Shown here piece after piece: positions 13,271 to 25,867 of a stretch of 64,000 nt of DNA (within the stretch, counting starts at the first letter, position 1; each line of letters opens with the position of its first letter). This stretch comes from Scleromitrula shiraiana. Lineage: Eukaryota > Ascomycota > Leotiomycetes > Helotiales > Sclerotiniaceae. The notes under the pieces are model-generated. The model was given only the letters and a program-made list of their open reading frames with translations, had not been told where the DNA came from and ran no database searches. Position numbers and translations under genes: made by a program. The stretch covers positions 3,286,001-3,350,000 of the forward strand of contig JABELC010000005.1 in NCBI GenBank assembly GCA_028455995.1. The letters are read 5' to 3'.

Positions 13271-15175
13271 TATCATGTAATATCACGCGATTTGCCCGAG
13301 CATCTCGTATATTCATAGGAGTTGAGTAATGATGTCATGAGTTCATGTTCATTTTCTTTGCTTTTATACGCATATCATCCTTCTGGAAGTACCAAAAGTT
13401 CAGTGGTATACAGTAGACTGGCGGATCTATTCACCCTCATTCATGGAAAGGGCCAGTTTTGGATATTGCGATCAAATATTCATTTGTAGACATCCGTTAC
13501 AATATTGGATCCTTCAACCTTGGACTTATGGATACCGCCACGGAACCACATGGACTTGCTTCTACACTTACTGAACTTTAAAAGCAACTTCGCGATCTTT
13601 TTCTTTTCCTTTGTTACAAAAATATTTAATGTTATAAAATGCTGTACATAGTTTGTTTGTTTTCAGCCAGGCGCATAGGTAATTGGACACAATTATGATA
13701 CGATAAAACGATGGGTGGGAATTTTTTTACCATTAATTTGGTTAAAGGACGCAAAGATCTGATTTATATCTATCTAATACTTGCATCTGAAATTTGTCCG
13801 GTGTTTGGGTGTTAGACCTCTAGGGCAAATCATGGGAAATGCTGTATAGCGAAAAGAGAATCGCTAGCATTTGGAGTTTTGGTTGATCTTTCGTTTTCAG
13901 TTCAATTCTGGGATAGAATTTTTTGCTGGTCATGTTTGTCAAAAATTTCGACCTACGTGTTTGGATTTTCTTTCCTAAATCTATTATACCAATACTTGGG
14001 ACATTCATAAGGAACGGAATTGCATGGCAACGGTAGACGGACGGGATAATTGGGATGGGGTTATTTGATATTTTGGCGACTATCACCGATGACTTGAGAA
14101 ACATACTGTTCTCATATATCGAATCAATACGTTTTGGCGACTATTCGTTTAGTCGACCATGTCTTTTTCTTGGGAATTTCGTTTGGTGGAGAAGAACCAG
14201 AACCATCGATTAGAATATGGTTTTCATTACATTACTTTACATTATATTATTATACATTAAGGTTCTGAATATCAGATACTTGTATATGATAAGGACAAAA
14301 ATATGGTTATGGGATGGGAAGGGTCGGATGGGACGGGATAGGAAAAATTTCAAAGTTATCGTCGCATGCATGCATTTCATGTTGGGCGGATAGCGTCGTC
14401 TATGTTCTTTTGCTATACCATTAGATACCACGAAACGAAAAGATACCATGTTGTTGTTATTTTTAGCGGGTGTAAATCCACCTTTTTTATCATCAGTTAA
14501 TACGCATCAGTTGCTTATATGTGCATAAAACCTATCAATCGTTTATTTGTACATAACATCAATCGTTCGAATGTACACATTACTATTACATATTATATTA
14601 TATTATCACCAAATTCACATATCCTTTCCTTCCCTTTCCTCTCTACTCGGCATACGGAACTCAAACTCAAAATCAAAAATCAAACCCGGCAAAATAGAAA
14701 TAGCCTATGCACGCATATGCATGCATGCATAGTCATAAAAAGACTAGACCATCAGAACTAGACTAGTCAAGAAAAGAAAAAGGAAGAAAAAACAAGAGAA
14801 ACCTGGAATGGCATAAGTGAGGCGCGAGAGACGCCACCGTTCGCCTTACTTTTTTGAGGGAGGGAGGGAGCTGGGCTGGGGGTGTTAGGCTAGTCGCTGG
14901 CTCGCTGGGCGGGATGGATGGAGGGATGGGGTATGTAAGGGGGTCAGATGATAGGTAGGTTTTTGTGATTATGATAGATAGAGAGGCAAGTGAGAGTAAG
15001 TGAGAATGAAACGTGAGAAACGTGAGAAACGTGATATGATTGGCTGTGAAGTTTATTACATAAATATACACGGTAAGTTTCTACATCATATCAAACCGCC
15101 CACAAAATAATGAATGTAAGCTCAAAATCTACAATAAATTAAATGGATCATACACGCTCTCGGCATCCCATCCCA

Positions 15176-15214
15176 TCGTATCGTATCGTATGGTATCGTA
15201 TCGTATCGTATCGT
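15176..15214. repeat. (TCGTA)n pentanucleotide repeat
   Basis: Nearly eight tandem TCGTA units with one variant (TGGTA) in the fourth position. It lies in gene-free DNA. Confidence 0.9.
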
Positions 15215-18200
15215 CCTTCCGGAACTTCTTTTCTAAATGCTTGCCGTGCTATGCGATGCTATACTGCGAATGATCATGCTGTGCCACAATAACCCACCTA
15301 CCTAGCCACACCTTTCTTTTTCCTTCACTGCTGTCAGATCCATCCATCAGCCCAAACATTCCATTCATGAGTTGTACTACTTAGTATTAGCTTAATTCAA
15401 GCACATGGAAATCCCGAGGGGTTGTGCCACACTGAAGGAATGAATTGGATTGGATTGTATTAGGATGGATGGATGGGTTTGTGGCACAGCATGGTAGGAG
15501 TTGGTAGGTATCTAGGGATGTTTAGTGAAGAAGGATAGCGGCCGGCGTAAACCGAAGGAGGTATGTAAGGATGTGAGGAAGGAAGAGAAGGGTGTGGCTG
15601 GTAGGTGGGTGGTAGGTGGGTGGTACGTGTGGATGGTGAGTGGCCATGTACGTAAATTATGAACTTGTGAACTTTGTTGTCGGGAGTACCGATTGGGAGC
15701 GGAGAGGAAGGGGAGAGGGAGTCATCATTGATTAATTGATTTGATCTTCATGGAGAATAGATGGTATATGCTTATTATTTTTTCTAATAGGAAAAGGATA
15801 AGATGGAGTTGAATATGGGGTAGTAATAGTCTGTATTACCATGTTTTACTAGTTTAGAGAATAAGCACGGTATAATTTAATCCGATTGAAACTAGATTGA
15901 TAATTCTATCGATGAATCTGCTAATACACACATACATGAACGGGACTGTAAATAGCTCTAGATACTAGAGACTGTATGAAGCGGGTAGACTCTTGAACTA
16001 GACGAAGATTAGTTGGGGTAAGAATCTTAGGTTATCATCGTCAACTTCTAATCGCCCCGCCATCCACATTCACATCCAACTTGCTTCAAATTATTCAGAT
16101 AAAGATAAGATTTCAGAATAAGCAACAGAATATCTACACACATCAACCAACATCATCAATTTCCATATCCAAAATTAACTCACCCTCGCTCCACTGATAC
16201 ATCAGTCCTTACCGGTATCTAAACACCAATCAATCCCCCCTCAATCAATGAATTCCATACAAACAACCGCACTAGAAACCTTTTTTTATCTTCAGCGCCA
16301 ACATACATATACATCGGTATGATGATAGACATACAGCAGAGTAAGCATGAAAACAGGGGAAAAGTAGACCCCCGAGACGACCTACTTCGGAGCGAGTCAA
16401 TGGGCGCTACGAGAAACTATTTTGTATTACATCTCATAGTACAACTTAAGATAATACTTTATATATGGTTTACTTTGGCGCGAACGTCAATAAATAGATA
16501 CGGAGGAACAAGGTTTCCCCACACTTTTATTGTATTGTATCGTGTTATATTTTATTTTATTTCCTTTTTTGTTTCTTCGATGGTATATTCCTTTTTCACA
16601 TTCAATCTCTGACGAGGATGCGATCAAGCAGCTCAAAACATCTAATTCCCAAATTCAGACCCGGAGTTCCCAACTAGATTAGCATGAGATCTCCAAATGG
16701 CTAAGATTCCATCCATGTTTATTCTAGCCCGGAAATAAACTCTCGCTTTTTGGGAGAAAGACTTTTTCTTCCTGGCTATTGGATTTCTGACTTTATGCAC
16801 ATCTTCGTTCATAACACCCTTCAGGTCGGGTCTCCTGAAAGGTCAGGCCAAGTCGGCTTGCTTGATGTCCGCACCTACGTAACTGTGTCGTATCGGAAGG
16901 ATTCTGTGGGTTATTATTAGATGTTTAGCAATTGATTATTTTTATTTCTTTCTTTCTTTTGTGAAGAGGAGTAGGGTGGGTATCTCTTGGGGTTTCATTT
17001 AGTGTTGTGAATAGATAGACTGATGTGCTGTGGGCGTCTTTGTCATTGATTTGGTATTGTATGCGATGGGATGATGACACGCTAGATATTGATCAGCGTG
17101 TTGGATGTTGGTGATGTGATAAGATAGATATCTTAAAATACATGACAGTACAACACAACGAGATAGGTCGAGTGTCGATTCAATTCGGCTTGATACCGAA
17201 GTGGTATGGAGTAACCTAAAACTGATATTTTAAACCCGATATCAAACGTCCCACTTGAACAATTTAATTTATTCATTCATTCCACTTTAAGGTCAAAAGA
17301 CAAACCACCCTTCGTGATGAAATAAGAGATATTTTCTCTCTCTCACCCTTCATTCCCCACCTGCCCTCATATCTCCACTTCTTTCAATATTTCCCAAAAA
17401 AACTTCATCTATGGTTACCTACTTAGACAACGAAGGGAGACCTAAATCATGACCTGACCAGACCAGAATAGCCGACAACTAGCCGACCTTTTTCAAGACT
17501 CGTGGAAGTAACTATTCTGGGTCGTCATGAAGTCATGAGAGTAAGAGTGGATGGCATGTTCATGCTCTTGTATGTGGTGAGCCGAGTGGAGAAGGGTTCA
17601 GAAAAAGGTTTTGTTGGGTGTTATTGTTCGAACTTCTAGATTGTCTTCGGCGGTTGGGGAATAGGTCTTACTGTAGAATTTTTTTTTACCGCCTTTTTTG
17701 CTTGGAAGGTGGTTAGTATGGTGGGTCGTGGATGGGCTGGCTTGTTGGACGGAACAAATATGTTTGTTAGAGGATACAGATCTAGATAGGTAGATATTGA
17801 ATTTGTGAATTTTATGCATCGTGTTGATATAGTGAGAATTGGAAATGGATGGAGGAGAGTAAGTTTTACTATATGGAGAGTTGAAGGTTAGTCCTAGATA
17901 TTGTACTTACTCATCTATTTACCCATCTTTTCACTTATGCATTACTCTCTTCATCGTCATATGCTCGTCATACATACATTATGTATAGATACAAATCCCT
18001 TCATTACATTTACAGAAGATAGAACATCGCAGATTACTTCGAAGCCTCAAACAATATCTATATAGGCATTTAGAAATATAAACCAAATCTATCCACCAAT
18101 CATTGTCACTAAACCATCCTCCAATCCATCATTCTATTTCATATACTCAGCTCAAGATTCCAGGCCTTCATATTGAACTCTAACAAGCAACATGTTACAA

Positions 18201-18670
18201 TATATAGTCAATCATGACGCAGAATAGTTTGGGGATATTGAAGCTGCTACCATGATAACATACAGGTGTTCTTGAAATATGGTGGGAAACAACTGATCTA
18301 GAACTTTGTCGCCTGTGCTAAATACTGAAGATACTTCTTTTAACTCCGGTCGCTAATTCTTCATGTTATATAGCTGAGGAACATACATACACACATATAT
18401 ATGTACAAGTACATATCGAATGAGTCTCAATCAACCTCAGGGGTAGTAAAATGCATCTTATAGAGACCAAATTTATAATTGTGAAGAGATGAGAGTGATG
18501 GAATGGGATGAGATGGGAATCTATGATGCCATTGCCCAAGTGACATATGGACGCAGTAGATAAATAGCAATACAAACCATCCAAAGAATCTAAAAGCCAA
18601 TAAAAAAATCGCATTCTCTATCCCTTTTATCAATGTTTACTCGTTAATATAGTGCCGATTTATAGCACCA

Positions 18671-18678
18671 TATAAAAA
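18671..18678 (+). promoter_or_regulatory. putative TATA box of the dehydrogenase gene
   Basis: TATAAAAA lies about 155 bases upstream of the dehydrogenase ATG, in otherwise mixed sequence. Position and match to the consensus fit a core promoter, but no transcript start is known. Confidence 0.45.
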
Positions 18679-18832
18679 TAGAACCACCAAAATATGCCTC
18701 GGTATCGGCAAAAAATCCGGGGAAAGCTTCCCCACAATTCACCTCAAATGTTTATCAACAACGCTCATCCATCATGTTCCCCTCCAATTCAATCTCCTAT
18801 ACAGGACCAATCCTCAACTCATCAACTTCACA

Positions 18833-19853
18833 ATGGCATCCCGTGTAGCGCAAATAGCCGGTCACCTCAATTTCCCCCGTGGAATGCTCAACGGTCAAGT
18901 AGCGATCATCACCGGCTCAGGACAGGGAATTGGTGCCGAAACTGCTCGATTATTTGCCAATGAGGGCGCAAAGGTTATTGTTTCTGATATAGATGCAGGT
19001 ATGATTTTGCATATTTATATGTCGTTCTTAGATCAATTGCTGATGTGGAGAGTATAGCTAAGGCGAAATCTGTCGCGGATAGCATCAATGAGGCGGGTAG
19101 TGGGCGAGCAATAGCTGTGCCGGGAGATATGCTAGATTCGGAATACCTTAAGGTTCTCGTGAAGAAAGCCGCAGAGTTTGGGAACGGGAAGATTCATATC
19201 ATTGTTAATAATGCGGGATATACATGGGATGGTGTAATTCACAAGGTGAGATGCTCTTGAGCTTCGTTATAATCCCATTCGAAATAGATGCAGAGTCTGT
19301 GTTTGGGAATCAAGAAGCTAATCTAAATCTTCATTGATAGATGACCGATAAACAATGGGAAAACATCCTCGCTCTTCACAATACCGCACCTTTCAAACTC
19401 ATCCGCGAAGCAGCACCATATTTCCGCGTTACGGATGGTGAAGACCGTTGTATAGTAAACATATCATCCACATCAGGCGTCCACGGCAACGCCGGACAAG
19501 CCAACTATGGCGTAGCCAAATCAGGCGTAAACGGACTCACAAAAGTAATAGCCAAAGAGTGGGGACCAAAATTTGGGGTTCGAGCGAATTCAGTCGCTTT
19601 TGGACATATATTGACGAGATTGACGGCTGCGAAGGAGGAGGGTGCGTTTGTTACGACGCCGGATGGCGAGAAGGTTGCGTTGGGGATACCGAAGGGTCAG
19701 GGGAGTCAGAAGGAGGGGGCGAATCTTGATATTCCGTTGAGGAGGGCAGGGACTGCTACGGAGGCTGCGAGGAGTATTTTGGCGGTTGCGAGTCCGTTGT
19801 TTGGGTATGTTACGGGTCAGGTTATTATGGTTACGGGTGGGAGGAATATGTAG
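18833..19853 (+). CDS. short-chain dehydrogenase/reductase (FabG-like)
   Basis: Three exons (18833-18998, 19058-19245, 19341-19853) encode 288 aa, with introns of 59 and 95 bp. It is a classical SDR. The cofactor motif TGSGQGIG starts at T27, and an aspartate in VSDID after the second strand favours NAD(H). NNAG is at 106-109, the catalytic serine at about 160-161 in ISSTSG, and the YxxxK pair is Y174/K178 in YGVAK. The C-terminal ITGQV-like stretch (YVTGQVIMVTGG) is typical of FabG-type 3-oxoacyl reductases, so it could reduce a 3-ketoacyl thioester or act as a related ketoreductase. The sequence alone does not fix the substrate. The start matches the usual N-terminal length; an overlapping frame that begins 139 bases earlier is a shadow. 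No frameshift is seen, and all catalytic residues are present. Confidence 0.92.
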
Positions 19854-20787
19854 GTTGTAAGTGTATATAATACTTGTATTGGTTTGGATTGATATTGTGC
19901 TTATTTATGAGGTTATGTACAGACTGTGTTGTTTGACCATATTTAGAGCATGTCACATTCACTCTCTAAGTCATATATATTGTTCCAAATTAAGCCTTCA
20001 TTTGAATGTGTGCCAAATAGTTGTAGCATCCCAACGACACCTCGAGGACACCCAAGTAAGTGGGTGCATAATTTGGAAACTGTAAGTTGGTCTAACCTTC
20101 TATCTGTAGCAATTGAAAATTTGGAACGGAAATGGATATTCAAACCAAAGACGTCGCCGAGGAATATATCCGCTGTCTTAATTTAGTGAAAAGGATCCCC
20201 TTTCTTCAAGAAAGAAATTTACATGAACCTCTGGAGGAATCTTGTCTTGAAATAGATGGAGAACGCAGCGGAACCGCACAATTGCATTAATGCAAATGGG
20301 AAAACGTATCACCTGAACTTCCCACTCCTCAGTATACATCTATTATGTATTGATTTCTTCTCGAGGAGGCGACGTTATCCCAGTCATGATACTCGATGCA
20401 TGTGTCGAGTTTCCACGATGTAGGTGAAGCCGATTTCGTTCACTTGGAAGTTGAATTCCATACGAGAATATTGTTTCGGTTGAAGTAGTCTGGTGACTGG
20501 TGTTGAGAGTGTGGGATGTTGGAAGAGTTGTATATCGACGGTGGAACCAAGTTGTCGCATTGGGTTGTCGCATTGGATTGTCGCATTGGAATGTTGCACA
20601 GGATTGTCGATCTGAATTGTCGCACTGGGTTGTCGCATTCGATCGTCGCATTGGGTTGAATGCAGTGTAGAAAGCATCATATGGTGGGGGTTGAGCTCAC
20701 AATTTTCAGAATTTTGATTCATGCTAGTGAATCGTCGTCAAGCTTCTCGCGGTTAGAATAGTTACTTCAATTCATAAATTTGATGGG
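19854..20787. other. intergenic region with minisatellite, between convergent genes
   Basis: It holds the 3' flanks of the dehydrogenase (plus) and the permease (minus), and a 13-bp minisatellite listed separately. Short frames on both strands lack family motifs. Confidence 0.5.
20550..20658. repeat. 13-bp minisatellite, about 8 copies
   Basis: The consensus unit GGTTGTCGCATTG repeats about eight times with scattered substitutions. The period of 13 is not a multiple of three, so all three minus-strand frames read through it and give Asn/Thr/Cys/Asp-rich short frames. This explains the overlapping frames at 20343-20722, which I do not regard as genes. Confidence 0.85.
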
Positions 20788-22564
20788 TTATACTAATGCC
20801 TGTTCGCTCCCGTCTTGCAATCGCTGTGACTTCCAATCTTTATGTCGGTATTGTTCTTTGCCGCGCAAGAGCCAGTCCATCGATATGATGAGGAAGATGA
20901 CAAAGTATATCACGCTAATGTAATTCATGCCTAATAGTGTGAGCAAAGTTGGATGATGAAGTACGGTTTTGGAACTTACTGGACGCTGTAACAGGTACTT
21001 GTACTGGGAATGAATACCTAGATTGGGGATTATTATTGCGTACAATCAAACCGAGGATATATACTTACATTACAAGTGTAAATAAAGTCCAGAAAATCGT
21101 TATGATATTGGCACAGAGACCCAACTTACCAAGCCAAAATGGCCCATGAGTAATTTTATCACGTCCTCTTGCCAGAAGACAAAGAAGAGGAATTGCATAC
21201 GACACATAGGGGAGCGCAATACATCCAATCACCATACTAAAGATCATGTTAGATCAGAACTAAAGGATCATCGAGGCGCATTGAACCGTAGCACTCACCT
21301 GTTAAATGCAGTAGTAGACACCAAGTAAAGACAGCCGACAATAGCAACAATCAATGTACTTAAAGCATGTGCTTGCAAGGGAACATCCAATTTCACGTTG
21401 ATCTTAGCCAAAGATTTGTGGAATGGAACTCCTCCATCTCGAGCGAAGGTCCAGCAGAGTCTTGATTGCCATGTGTGACAAGCGATCAGGCAACCAATTC
21501 CGGTTACCATTATCAGAGACTCAAGAACGGTTGCTCCAATTTTGTTGCCTAGGGCTTGATGGAATAGCTCGAGAATTGGTACATGGGTAGGGGTGACGAC
21601 GACGGTAGCAAAGTCATCAAGACTGAAGAACATTGCAATCACAAAGAACCAGGCTGTCGTGAAGCCAATCGCAATGGTGGACATGATGGAAATCGGAACT
21701 ACAACTTCCGGTTGGTGAACTTCTTCTGCTAGGTGTACGGCGCTATCGAGGCATGAAAATGCCCAATTTGCATTCACGAGTCCGACAAGAAATGCGACAC
21801 CGCCGTTTGGCCAGCCAGTGTTGTTGATGAAAGTTGCGAATACAAACTTGACATCTTGATGCGTTGGGGCTTTCGAAGGCACAGTAATCAAGATGACCGC
21901 AAATGACACCAAAGATATGTAAAGAGTCGCTGTCCCAATTGTGGGAAGTAGTTTACCATAACAATTGAAAAGAAAAGCAAATAGGTTGATTACTTGGTAT
22001 GCAACGAAAACGTGCCATGCATGAATTTGACTGCTAGTAGATTAATTTCCAATTCAATATTGCATTGGGAAGGACATACAAGCCTGAATGACTCAATTGC
22101 CAACACCCCACAGCCCCAGTCGCAACCGCAAGTGCTACACTTGCCGATGCAAAAATAGAACCAGCCCACGCGCAATAACCCGTCACGTATGATAGAATTC
22201 TAGCATATCTTTTTGGTGCCAACTCCATAGCCCAGAAATGCTGACCTGCAGCATTTGGCATTGCACTAGCCATCTCAGAAAGCGAGATTCCAATGCAGAT
22301 GGATATAAGTGCGATCAAAGGTATTCCGTAGACAAACAAGGCAGGACCTCCAGACGAAATACCTGTGATGAGAGCACCTGAAATTCCGAACCACGAATTG
22401 GTAATGGAAAAGCCTTCACCCACTATTGACCACATAGTGAATTTACGTCGCATATCGGGACTGCCTTCAGCCTCATCTACCTTCGATGAATTGGCGTTGA
22501 GATTTGGAGATGGCATTGTCATAGCGGAAGAAATATCCGACTCGTCATTCTTGTGGATATCCAT
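20788..22564 (-). CDS. APC-family amino acid / GABA / choline-type permease
   Basis: Five exons (22564-22080, 22030-21299, 21236-21069, 21017-20980, 20930-20788) encode 521 aa. The introns are 49-62 bp and all are phase-consistent. The fourth exon is only 38 nt. The protein is a polytopic plasma-membrane transporter. SEMASAMPNAAGQHFWAMEL after the second hydrophobic segment and EEVHQPEVVVPISIM in mid-protein are characteristic of the fungal GABA/choline/amino-acid permease group (Uga4, Hnm1 relatives). About a dozen hydrophobic segments follow a 50-residue hydrophilic N-terminus, and the tail is short and charged. Substrate cannot be told from sequence. One GATA-type site (CTGATAA on the gene strand) lies about 50 bases upstream, which would fit nitrogen control, but a single site is weak evidence. 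The frame is complete with no lesions. Confidence 0.92.
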
Positions 22565-24438
22565 GGCTGTTTAAATAGTTGTCGGAGCCTTCAAAAGTTG
22601 TGTTCGTATTTTTATCAGAACTAGCCGAACTACGGTTTAATAGCAGTGAAAGGTTTTTATGCGTGTGGGTTTCCTAGCGCATTAATCTCAGGTAGATGGC
22701 GTTGCCGATTCGATACCAAGTTGTTTTCACCTCATTCACTACGCCAACTTGGCATCCAAGATGCCGCGACCGCCTCTCGTTGACAATAAAGATGAACTCA
22801 CAATGCCTCCCACTAGCAGCAAAACAAGAAATATTCGTTCTTACTTGCAATTAGTATTTGCAATGCCTCACTTGGCACCTAGATGCCGAAGATTTGCCTT
22901 TAGTAACCTTTCGTGCGAATATGAAATTTCATTCAGTTATCATAGCAGTCGAGGTCATCAAAGTCACCTTCAACGAGGAGGAAAGTTGATCGAGTACATA
23001 TAGGATAGAGGATTGGTGTTGTTATCAGCAAATATCCTATTCTGGCAATGTATCCCCCCAACTGCCCACTTTTGAGTTGGGAACCTGAAAGGAGTGATTT
23101 AGAAGGAAAGTGGCTAACAGATAAGAGGTCTTTCAACCTCAAAACTTTATCGTTATCATCGTCGTGCTAGAATTTCCAAATAAAAGCTTCCACTATAGTG
23201 ATGTGAAGGTTCCGACCAAAATTTGCTGGTTGTTGAATCTCACATTGTGAAGATGAGCATGTGAGAATCCTTGCTGACCCGTTTTTATCTTAGCCAATCA
23301 CTCGACGGCATTGGTGGGAACCTCTAACCTCGTATAAAGTTGTAACATTTATTCTGCCTGATTAAAAGTGACAAACAGAGATCCAAGTAGTCCTAATGAT
23401 GGCACATTGCTTGAAAAACGTGCGATATCAGACGAGATCATTCGAAGACAGTCTGTCAGCTGAGAGTGTCAGATTCGGCTTTCAGGTACTACAACCATTG
23501 TCGCGACGTCTTCTAACATCTTGTATTCTAAGTTGCACATTCAGAGTTCCTTCGATGACGAATATCCGACCAGTATTGTTGCATATGTTATGTATTGGAC
23601 AACGCGCTGGAAAGCGCAGCCTACGAAAGGGAAAACCTATTCGAATGTGTGACTTTGATTTAGAAGCTTGAAGTGCGCATTTGGAACATGAAATAATAGA
23701 AATGTCGCATGATTCGGTATTGTAGTTGAATGAATGGAGATTGTATGTACCCCCCGGATTAAATTCGAAGTAAAATTAAAAAAGATAATTCAGACACGGC
23801 TGAAGACACCCACAATGCCCCATGAGGAAGAGATCACAGGCCATCCATAGGATAACTAGATGAGAAACCAAGTTTCTTTAAAGGAGAAAAAAAGAACTTC
23901 ACCTCGAGGTTAGTCTAATTCAACATGTTATTGCTCCAAGAGTGAGTGTACATATATGGGGTTTCATCGTGTATCACGTGAGGTAGCATATCACGTGATA
24001 TTTAAGCTGATCAGACTACTTTCTTCAAGGAACCGTTCGAAGGATAGTAATTCATCTGATTTAAAAGACCTCAAAATTCGGATGGCCATCCGAGTACAAT
24101 ATTTGTGTATTGGCAGCAAGAGTGAATACAATGGACTTTCTAGCTTGCATGATTAAGGTATTCAATGGAGATGTAACTTAGCAACGAATACTCTGCGAGT
24201 TAATGACAATTCACTACCTAGATAACAGCCGGGTGGCCGGACTTCAAAATCCATATAAATAACAAATCTAGGCATCCTCTGTTCTATTTACTTGAAGCCA
24301 TGATTTGCAGCACGTTTGATTCTCCATGCAATACCACCGTGTAAACATCCACCCAGGTTGTCTTTGAGAATATAAACTTTTCTTTCAACTCCTCTCAACT
24401 GTCTTCCTTATCTCACTTCTTACCCAAAAGTTTCAATC
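22565..24438. other. intergenic region between divergent genes
   Basis: It contains the promoters of the permease (minus) and the 182-aa gene (plus). The phrase CTTGGCAYC...AGATGCCG occurs twice in direct orientation near 22749 and 22870. No frame here has a known motif. The last 70 bases are a pyrimidine-rich leader. Confidence 0.45.
24254..24260 (+). promoter_or_regulatory. putative TATA box of the 182-aa gene
   Basis: TATAAAT is found about 180 bases before the ATG and is followed by a CT-rich leader, as is common for expressed fungal genes. Confidence 0.4.
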
Positions 24439-24987
24439 ATGAGCGGATTTCCATCTCCTTTCAATCCATACTATGCGGTCGAAGCCGATAAAGCAGTCCC
24501 TTTCAACCAGTGGTTAGATCGAATCGGTCCTGAATGTGTTAGTAAAATCGCCGACATTCGCCTTCGACTGTCATCTTCCCTCGGTCGAATTACTTCTGCG
24601 TCATCGATTGGTGACGAAATTGGCGAAATGATTGGTGACACCAATACAATGCAAGAGATGGCCGATTGGATTTACATCATTGAGCGTCTCTCGATCGAAG
24701 CTACTGGTCTTATTTCTGTTGCTATCTACTTTGACGCAGACATGAGTGGAAATGATACGTTCAGATATCGTCGCGGTGCGGGTGAGAATAAGGAGCTTCT
24801 CAATATGTTGGGTCGATTCGGGGGCGTCGATAGATTTTATTTGCAAGGATTCTATCCAAAGCAATGGCCGGAGTATCTCTCATGGGCTCTTGGCGGTCGA
24901 ACAGAAGTTATTGAAAATAAGCCTGCCGACGCCGTATTATTGTGGCAATGGAGAATTGGCACGGAGGATTTGAATCCCCTCGATTAG
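24439..24987 (+). CDS. hypothetical protein, 182 aa
   Basis: A single uninterrupted exon with a balanced composition that reads as real protein. It starts at MSGFPSPFNPYYAVEADK and ends with GTEDLNPLD. I do not recognise the family. No signal peptide or membrane segment is visible. The middle (about residues 30-100) looks helical, with hydrophobic residues spaced three or four apart. The C-terminal half has aromatic clusters (FYLQGFYPKQWPEYLSWAL, VLLWQWRI). A TATA-like element and a CT-rich leader precede the ATG, which supports expression. It is probably a soluble cytoplasmic protein. There is no near neighbour that hints at its role: the closest gene upstream is the divergent permease. Confidence 0.75.
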   Translation: MSGFPSPFNPYYAVEADKAVPFNQWLDRIGPECVSKIADIRLRLSSSLGRITSASSIGDEIGEMIGDTNTMQEMADWIYIIERLSIEATGLISVAIYFDADMSGNDTFRYRRGAGENKELLNMLGRFGGVDRFYLQGFYPKQWPEYLSWALGGRTEVIENKPADAVLLWQWRIGTEDLNPLD

Positions 24988-25867
24988 AGGGAGATGTAGG
25001 CAATTTTTGGGGAGCTTAGGTTAGGGATTGGAGGGGCTGATGACTACTTGACTGAGAATGCGAATAATATAGCAATTCAAAAGCTACTTCAATAAGTGCA
25101 AGAATGTATAGACTTTTAAGATATACCGAATTCCTTCTGATCAGGCTAGCATGAATGTGAGTTGACGTGGTAATTTCTGTTGGGCGAGGCACTAGCCTGA
25201 GGGGTGCGTCAATTCATGCACCATCTTCAAATTCATATTTTGATTATGTAGTGTCCATTCATGTAACAAACAGTTTTAGACTATTAATATTAGACAAAAC
25301 TATATAATTATTCAAATCAAAGCAAACAATAGAAGTTCCTGTTGATCATTTTTTGGATTGGCATCTGAAACATGGCTCTGGTCTATTAATTAATACACCC
25401 CTTTGTGGAGGTGGACATTGAAAAGACTAATTTAGCATGGGACAGTGATTATCATGTAAATAAATATCCGTTCTCTTGAACCTGATAATCTATGATGAGT
25501 TCATAACTTCCAATGTGTACCAGTTTTCAAATTGTTGGTGGTTCTGTCAGGTTGGGGTTTGTAATCGTACTGTTTACAACTACTCACTTCATTATTCACT
25601 CACTGATGTGTAGTAGATCCAACGCTAACCCATATAGCGCACTAGAAGGATAATTTAAAAGTCTGCGCATCTATATATGAAGTTGTTATAAAAGTACAGG
25701 CATGATCAGATTAGATTGACTGGAGTTAATATGGGAGTTTAGATTTTGGTATTTTGGCTACTACTTGGTCTATTTATGTGGCTAAACTAGCTATCTAATG
25801 TTCCAGAAGAGACAATGTTCAGCTCAGTGCTTTTTTATCCAGCCCACAACTGCTTATTGCTCTTAGA
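24988..25867. other. intergenic region between convergent genes
   Basis: AT-rich 3' flanks of two convergent genes. I see no gene, structured RNA or repeat of note. Confidence 0.5.

Larger units (their letters stand above)
13271..18832. other. gene-free region
   Basis: No frame here is convincing; the longest (14763-15071 minus, 16319-16612 plus) are low-complexity or lack motifs. The region holds a TCGTA repeat at 15176-15214 and GGTGGGTGGTA-type units near 15601-15625. Inverted copies of the word TTGTGCCACA/TGTGGCACA lie around 15280-15490. The final 150 bases form the promoter of the dehydrogenase gene. Confidence 0.5.

Noticed and set aside
14763..15071. 102-codon minus-strand frame
   Set aside because: Pro/Ser/Leu low complexity that arises from GGGAGG-rich DNA; no motif.
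16319..16612. 97-codon plus-strand frame
   Set aside because: Mixed composition that ends in Phe/Ile/Tyr-rich AT-type sequence; no motif or splice partner.
18694..18963. 89-codon frame overlapping the start of the dehydrogenase
   Set aside because: It is out of frame with the SDR motifs and ends inside them, so it is a shadow.
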